Origin: Candidatus Methanolliviera sp. GoM_oil
Lineage (GTDB): Archaea; Halobacteriota; Methanoliparia; Methanoliparales; Methanoliparaceae
Reading direction: 5' to 3'
NCBI GenBank assembly: GCA_902158735.1
Contig: CABGHG010000014.1
Span: 1-21,049 of the forward strand
Length of the DNA: 21,049 nt
Under the pieces are notes generated by a model. The model did not search any database. It saw nothing but the letters and a program-made list of their open reading frames with translations, and was not told the DNA's origin. A program made the translations under genes and the position numbers. Shown piece after piece: positions 17,385-21,049 of the stretch; within the stretch, counting starts at the first letter, position 1; every line of letters begins with the position of its first letter.

Positions 17385-17877
17385 TTACGGACGGGGCCGA
17401 AATAACTTCCCCAACTATACATCTCATCTTCATGCCATCTTTGCCCTATCTTCAAACACAAAATCCTCGAAATAAGCAAAACTATTCCTGTGGTTTTGTA
17501 TTTTCAGATCGAACAAATCTAACCTAAATATGAGGGCATCCTTCATAAAAGCTATAAAGTAGTTTACACTTTCTAATAAAAAAATGGTCTCGGCACAGAT
17601 TCAACGGTGGTCAAATTTTAATCCGTGCAGCTGTTTGAGCATTTTAGTGAGCGTTAAGAAAGAACAGGGGGAAAGCCTCATTTTTTTGAATGTTTGTAGT
17701 TTTAAAGCCTATAGGTTAAATTTAATAGCTGGAGGCTGTTCTTTCTTTATGCTCACTTAGATGCGAGTTCTGCACGGGTTAAAATTTGACCACCGTTGAA
17801 GCAGCCATAATTTCAAAAGTGTAAACTGATGTATGAAGGATGCCAATTTGAGAAAATTATTTCGGCCCCGTCCCTTA
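17385..17877 (+). repeat. Palindromic MITE-like element, copy 2, split by a 310-bp insertion
   Basis: The left part (17385-17534) begins ttacggacggggccgaaata and follows copy 3 closely through its apex and most of the second arm. The right end (about 17845-17877) finishes with attatttcggccccgtccct. Between them lies an unrelated palindrome (17535-17844). Without it the element would be about 183 bp, matching the other copies. It fills most of the 560-base convergent gap between tolC and the glcD-like gene, ending 18 bases from the latter's stop codon. I see nothing else in that gap. Confidence 0.85.
17535..17844. mobile_element. 310-bp nested multi-level palindrome inserted into copy 2
   Basis: Four nested inverted-repeat pairs share one centre. 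The ends are ggcatccttcata (17535) and its complement ending at 17844. Next come agtttacacttt (17561-17572) paired with 17816-17827. A 29-base pair follows with one mismatch (17602-17630 with 17770-17798, core ggtggtcaaattttaa). Innermost, agaaagaacag (about 17659) pairs with 17737-17747, with flanking gtgagc/gctcac. The apex is an AT-rich loop near 17690-17725. No ORF is present. Comparison with copy 3 shows that it interrupts the 186-bp element near its second arm. Its cognate transposase is unknown. Confidence 0.82.
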
Positions 17878-17895
17878 TTGAGAATTTACGATTGG

Positions 17896-19281
17896 TTACA
17901 AGAATATCTTCTCCGGGTTCATTATCCCATTAGGGTCGAACAGTCTCTTGATTCGTTTCATCACTTCCAGGCTTTGTCCGTGCTCATGGGCCATGAATTT
18001 GCGTTTTCCGATTCCGACCCCATGTTCACCTGTGGCTGTACCGCCCAGATCGATGGCACATCCGACTATGGCATCGTTAACTATCATCCCTGTCTCTGCC
18101 TGCTTTTTATCGTTGGGGTCTTTGACGAGACCCATGTGCAGGTTGCCGCTTCCAGCATGGCCGAATACATATCCCTTTACCCCTTTGGAAAGCGCTTCAT
18201 TTCGGGCGAAGGCAACCATCTCCGGGTATTTGGAGAGGGGCACGGCCGTGTCTATTATGATTATCTCCATGCCTTTGTTGGCATTTTTCATCGACTCAAA
18301 CGTGTCATATCTGGCCTGCCACAGCCTGTCCCTCTCCTCTCTTCCGATCCCGGCCTCGTACAGAGAAGAGTCATGGGAGGTGCATATCTCCTCCACAAGA
18401 GAAAGTTCCTCTTTGAGCCCGGCCTCATTACTCCCGTGAAACTCCATGAATAGGGTGGGTTTCTCCTCAAGCTCAGTGTTCTTAAACAGGTTGATCGCTT
18501 CTATGACATTTCCGTCAAGGAATTCGAGTGCGGCAGGGACAATTCCGGTGCACATTATCTCATATATGGCATGAGTTGCATCTTCAAGGGAGTTGAAATT
18601 CACCAGCACAGCAGTGAAATGTGAGGGTAATGGCGCTAGACGCAGGGTAATTTGAGTGATAACCCCCAGGGTTCCTTCCGATCCTGTGAAGAGGCGGCAC
18701 AGATCATAGCCTGAAGAGGTCTTAACCGCATTGGAGCCTGTTCTGAATATTTCACCTGAGGGAAGGACTACCTCCAATCTCAGCACATAGTCCTTCGTAG
18801 CCCCGTACTTGAGGGTCTGGATACCGCTGGCGTTATTGGCAACCATCCCCCCGATGGTGGCCGGAGCTCCCGGATCAGGGGGGAAAAACAGTCCTTTCTT
18901 TGCGAACCTTCTGTTGAGTTCCTTATATACTACCCCTGGCTCAACCACCACCTGGAAATCGCCCTCTCTTTCCTCCAAGATCCTGTTCATCTCCTGAAGA
19001 TCGAGGACGATACCGCCCCTACTCGGCATAGGATTCCCCTCGAGACTCGTTCCGGCCCCCCATGGAGTAACCGGGATCCTTTTCTCATTTGCCACAACCA
19101 GGATCTTGCTTATCTCTCCACTAGATTTAGGAAAGACAACGACTTCCGGTCTTGATCTCTCATGAAAGGATTCATCCTTGGAGTGGAGCTCCAGTACGGA
19201 TTCTCCGGTGGAAACCTTTTCAGCGCCCACGATAGACTTGAAGATGTTTATCTCTTTTTCTGTGACGCTTCCGTAAGTCAT
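17896..19281 (-). CDS. glcD: FAD-linked 2-hydroxyacid dehydrogenase (GlcD / D-lactate dehydrogenase type)
   Basis: Flavoprotein that oxidises D-2-hydroxyacids such as D-lactate or glycolate to 2-oxoacids; acceptor unknown. It has a PCMH FAD-binding domain with PWGAGTSLEGN (73-83) and PDPGAPATIGGMVANNASG. The C-terminal FAD-oxidase domain has the metal-site motif HAGSGNLH (375-382), then GEHGVGIGK (418-426) and the ending LFDPNGIMNPEKIF. Length is 461 residues, normal for GlcD. The longer frame from 19335 takes its first residues from palindrome copy 3, so ATG 19281, with AAGGAA about seven bases upstream, is the likely start. That ribosome site straddles the palindrome's edge. The GlcE/GlcF-type partners are not in the window. 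It is probably co-transcribed with the acyl-CoA synthetase-like gene upstream. Confidence 0.92.
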   Translation of the reverse strand: MTYGSVTEKEINIFKSIVGAEKVSTGESVLELHSKDESFHERSRPEVVVFPKSSGEISKILVVANEKRIPVTPWGAGTSLEGNPMPSRGGIVLDLQEMNRILEEREGDFQVVVEPGVVYKELNRRFAKKGLFFPPDPGAPATIGGMVANNASGIQTLKYGATKDYVLRLEVVLPSGEIFRTGSNAVKTSSGYDLCRLFTGSEGTLGVITQITLRLAPLPSHFTAVLVNFNSLEDATHAIYEIMCTGIVPAALEFLDGNVIEAINLFKNTELEEKPTLFMEFHGSNEAGLKEELSLVEEICTSHDSSLYEAGIGREERDRLWQARYDTFESMKNANKGMEIIIIDTAVPLSKYPEMVAFARNEALSKGVKGYVFGHAGSGNLHMGLVKDPNDKKQAETGMIVNDAIVGCAIDLGGTATGEHGVGIGKRKFMAHEHGQSLEVMKRIKRLFDPNGIMNPEKIFL

Positions 19282-19292
19282 GACTAAGTTCC

Positions 19293-19479
19293 TTAGGGAC
19301 GTGGCTGAAATAACTTCCCCATTTGTGCATCTCATCTTCAGGCCATCTTTGCCCGATCTTCAAACACAAAATCCTCGAAATAGGCTAATCTATTCCTGTG
19401 GTTTTGTATTTTCAGATCGAACAAATCTGACCTAAATCTGAGCGCCAACTTAAGGAAGTTATTTCGGCCACGTCCCTTA
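19293..19479 (+). repeat. Palindromic MITE-like element, copy 3, between two minus-strand genes
   Basis: A complete 187-bp copy. The arms are gggacgtggctgaaataact and, on the other strand, gggacgtggccgaaataact; the interior is palindromic with its apex at ataggctaatctat. The right-end TTA supplies, on the minus strand, the TAA stop of the acyl-CoA synthetase-like gene. The left end supplies the first bases of the ribosome site of the glcD-like gene. It therefore fills this intergenic space almost exactly and would be transcribed as part of a dicistronic mRNA. Orientation matches copy 2 and is opposite to copy 1. Confidence 0.88.
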
Positions 19480-20886
19480 TTCTTGATTTCTCTGTACAAA
19501 TTCATAGTACTCATTTGACTTGGCCAGGACACGCACGGCCCTTTCACAGTTGTTAAATACGAGGGTCTTGCCGGTTTCCGTGAGCTTTTTAGCCAAGTCT
19601 CCCTTTGGACCAAATATGGAAAACACGATCGGCTTGGAGGGGAACTCCTCAGCAGCCTCCTTCACTGAGACGGAGACATCCCACCATAGTGAAGAGAACA
19701 GCGCAAGAAAATCAGGAATGATCACTACCACGCCATCACTATTTCTATCATACAGTAGGGCATCCAATATTATCTTGAATTCATCCCTGAATCTCTCAAG
19801 GTTGAACCCTTTGAGACCCATACATGCCCATATGTCTACAGGATTCCCAAGGGGAAGCCACTGGGGGGGAGATAGTTTTCTTATCATCTCCAACGTAGCT
19901 TCCGATAAGTCCGTCACATCCATGCCATATTTTTCACAGGCATCTACGGTTATAACACCGGTAGATCCGGCCCATGTCATGATGCTTATCCTCTTCCCTT
20001 TCATGAGGGGAAGAGTCAGGAATGATTTGACGAGATTTTCAGCTTCTTCCTCGTCATCGGCACGTATCACACCGGCCGCTTTAAAGACCGCATCATATAC
20101 CTCATCCTTCCCTACAATAGAGCCCGTGTGGGATTGGGCTGCCTTTCCGCCACGCTCACTTCGACCGGATTTAAGAACAACCAAGGGTTTCTTCGTTGAC
20201 GTTCTCTTTGCTGCCTTGAAGAACTTCTGTCCATCTGAAATACCTTCCATGTGAAGCAGAACCACCCTTATATCATGGTCATCTTCAAAATAGGCCAGAC
20301 TATCGGCGAAATCAATATCACAGCAATCTCCGACATCGATGGCTTTTCCGAATATTATATCCGAAAGACCAACGAAGAATATACCGCTTTGAGAGATAAC
20401 CCCAACGGGTGTCGTCTCAAGCTCGAAGTGGGGAAGCGCTGTGCTGAAACCATTGTAGGCATTTATAACACCAAACGTATTAGGGCCGATAATCCTAGTT
20501 TTCCCTCTTCGGGCAATTCGCACGGTCTCTTCCTGCAACATCCTCCCTTCACTGTCGGAGTCGGCAAACCCCTGAGCAATTATTATCACGGCGCGCACCC
20601 CCTTTTCCGTGCACTCCTTAACCCGGGCCGGCACAGCAGAGCGCGGCGTAATTACGACCCCCAGATCCACATCCCCTGGAACTTTCCTTATGTGAGGATA
20701 CGTTTTAATACCTAGGATTTCATCTGCTTTTGGGTTTATCGGATAAATCTTACCTTCAAAACCGTAATTAATCAGGTTCTTCAACGGATTGAAAGAATCC
20801 CCATCAACGTTTCTCGATACACCGATCAAAGCGACAGACTTAGGTTCCATGAAGCACTTCATATCTTCCACAATTCCCACAACCAA
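19477..20886 (-). CDS. ADP-forming acyl-CoA synthetase, alpha-type (CoA-binding / succinyl-CoA ligase-like)
   Basis: It belongs to the NDP-forming acyl-CoA synthetase group, which conserves energy from acyl-CoA as ATP. The N-terminal Rossmann CoA-binding domain (EPKSVALIGVSRNVDGDSFN, about 14-33) is followed by NPKADEILGIKTYP. The ligase domain carries GPNTFGV (134-140), VGVISQSG (161-168) and the phospho-histidine motif SHTG with His253. Relatives usually read GPNC where this protein has GPNT. At 469 residues it matches the alpha subunit; no ATP-grasp beta domain is fused, so a separate beta subunit is expected elsewhere. TTG 20886 follows AAGGAAGGAG by four bases, while GTG 20880 and ATG 20862 are alternatives. 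A strong sigma70 promoter lies just upstream. The stop codon is contributed by palindrome copy 3. Confidence 0.87.
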   Translation of the reverse strand: MVVGIVEDMKCFMEPKSVALIGVSRNVDGDSFNPLKNLINYGFEGKIYPINPKADEILGIKTYPHIRKVPGDVDLGVVITPRSAVPARVKECTEKGVRAVIIIAQGFADSDSEGRMLQEETVRIARRGKTRIIGPNTFGVINAYNGFSTALPHFELETTPVGVISQSGIFFVGLSDIIFGKAIDVGDCCDIDFADSLAYFEDDHDIRVVLLHMEGISDGQKFFKAAKRTSTKKPLVVLKSGRSERGGKAAQSHTGSIVGKDEVYDAVFKAAGVIRADDEEEAENLVKSFLTLPLMKGKRISIMTWAGSTGVITVDACEKYGMDVTDLSEATLEMIRKLSPPQWLPLGNPVDIWACMGLKGFNLERFRDEFKIILDALLYDRNSDGVVVIIPDFLALFSSLWWDVSVSVKEAAEEFPSKPIVFSIFGPKGDLAKKLTETGKTLVFNNCERAVRVLAKSNEYYEFVQRNQE

Positions 20887-20920
20887 GAATCTCCTTCCTT
20901 TTTTCCAGTCCTTCCATTAA

Positions 20921-20950
20921 AATATACCACCAATATGAGAATCTTGTCAA
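20921..20950 (-). promoter_or_regulatory. Sigma70 promoter of the acyl-CoA synthetase / glcD pair
   Basis: Read on the minus strand, TTGACA (20950-20945), an 18-base spacer and TATATT (20926-20921) form a near-consensus vegetative promoter. Transcription would begin near 20914, about 28 bases before the start codon, with the AAGGAAGGAG ribosome site in between. Confidence 0.75.
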
Positions 20951-20985
20951 GGGGTTAAACAAGGTTCATTAAAAAACCCTTTGAC
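20946..20985. promoter_or_regulatory. Dyad spanning both divergent -35 boxes (possible operator)
   Basis: gtcaaggggtt (20946-20956) and aaccctttgac (20975-20985) are inverted repeats matching at 10 of 11 bases around an 18-base centre. Each arm contains most of one -35 hexamer. A dimeric regulator bound here could control both directions. However, part of the symmetry follows simply from having two TTGAC boxes back to back, so this is a weak inference. Confidence 0.35.
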
Positions 20986-21009
20986 TAACCTGTATTTAAA
21001 AGCTATACT
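20981..21009 (+). promoter_or_regulatory. Sigma70 promoter reading out of the window
   Basis: TTGACT (20981-20986), a 17-base spacer and TATACT (21004-21009) form a strong vegetative promoter pointing right. Its gene lies beyond position 21049. It is divergent from, and about 30 bases from, the promoter of the minus-strand pair. Confidence 0.7.
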
Positions 21010-21049
21010 GCAAAGCTTGGTTTGAGCTGTCTTGGTGTTTATCTATCCA

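Noticed and set aside
17833..18453. 206-codon plus-strand frame beginning inside the nested palindrome
   Set aside because: It is the antisense of the glcD-like C-terminus, and its first codons come from repeat sequence.
19282..19335. N-terminal extension of the glcD-like protein (18 residues)
   Set aside because: These codons lie largely within palindrome copy 3. ATG 19281 has its own ribosome site and gives the normal family length.
10540..19479. CRISPR-like array from the recurring repeats
   Set aside because: The copies are about 186 bp, palindromic, kilobases apart and in mixed orientation. There are no regular spacers or cas genes.
19520..20254. 244-codon plus-strand open frame opposite the acyl-CoA synthetase gene
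   Set aside because: Serine/threonine-rich shadow of a well-supported minus-strand gene with clear domain motifs. No ribosome site or recognisable family.

Overview
The window reads as two pieces with different signatures, joined between about 8.05 and 8.73 kb. The left piece (1-8045) looks archaeal. It has a BRE/TATA-like promoter with no recognisable sigma70 hexamers, arginine codons that are mostly AGA/AGG, frequent ATA codons, and a dockerin-fused binding protein of a kind I associate with methanogen/ANME-type Euryarchaeota. The right piece (about 8.5 kb to the end) looks like a diderm bacterium, perhaps Desulfobacterota-like. It has consensus sigma70 promoters, a TolC-type outer-membrane channel, an AmpG-type permease and an integron-type integrase fragment. 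Either the contig is chimeric (such organisms do live as syntrophic partners) or an operon moved between domains. The sequence alone cannot decide.

Left piece: a tight four-gene operon encodes a dockerin-tagged binding protein, a FecCD/BtuC-type permease with a large extracytoplasmic insertion, its ATPase, and a 1357-residue CobN-type chelatase large subunit. It looks like a corrinoid or metal-chelate uptake module coupled to a chelatase. No AAA+ chelatase partner subunits are present.

Junction: a 404-bp element with 24-bp terminal inverted repeats starts 23 bp after cobN. Next come a small doubtful reverse-strand ORF and a 3'-truncated IntI-like integrase.

Right piece: after an AmpG-like MFS permease comes an exporter operon: HlyD-type adaptor, double-NBD ATPase, two ABC-2 permeases and TolC. 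It matches E. coli ybhGFSR with its own outer-membrane channel. Convergent to it, on the minus strand, lie an ADP-forming acyl-CoA synthetase alpha-type gene and a GlcD-type FAD-linked dehydrogenase, suggesting 2-hydroxyacid oxidation and CoA-thioester energy conservation. A divergent promoter pair closes the window.

The most distinctive non-coding feature is that the larger gaps of the right piece hold long palindromic elements. One about 186-bp family occurs three times: in the leader of the exporter operon, after tolC, and between the two minus-strand genes. One copy is split by a different 310-bp nested palindrome. A third, unrelated 141-bp palindrome sits directly before tolC. In the 186-bp family the two arms change together from copy to copy. 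No RNA genes or CRISPR arrays were found.
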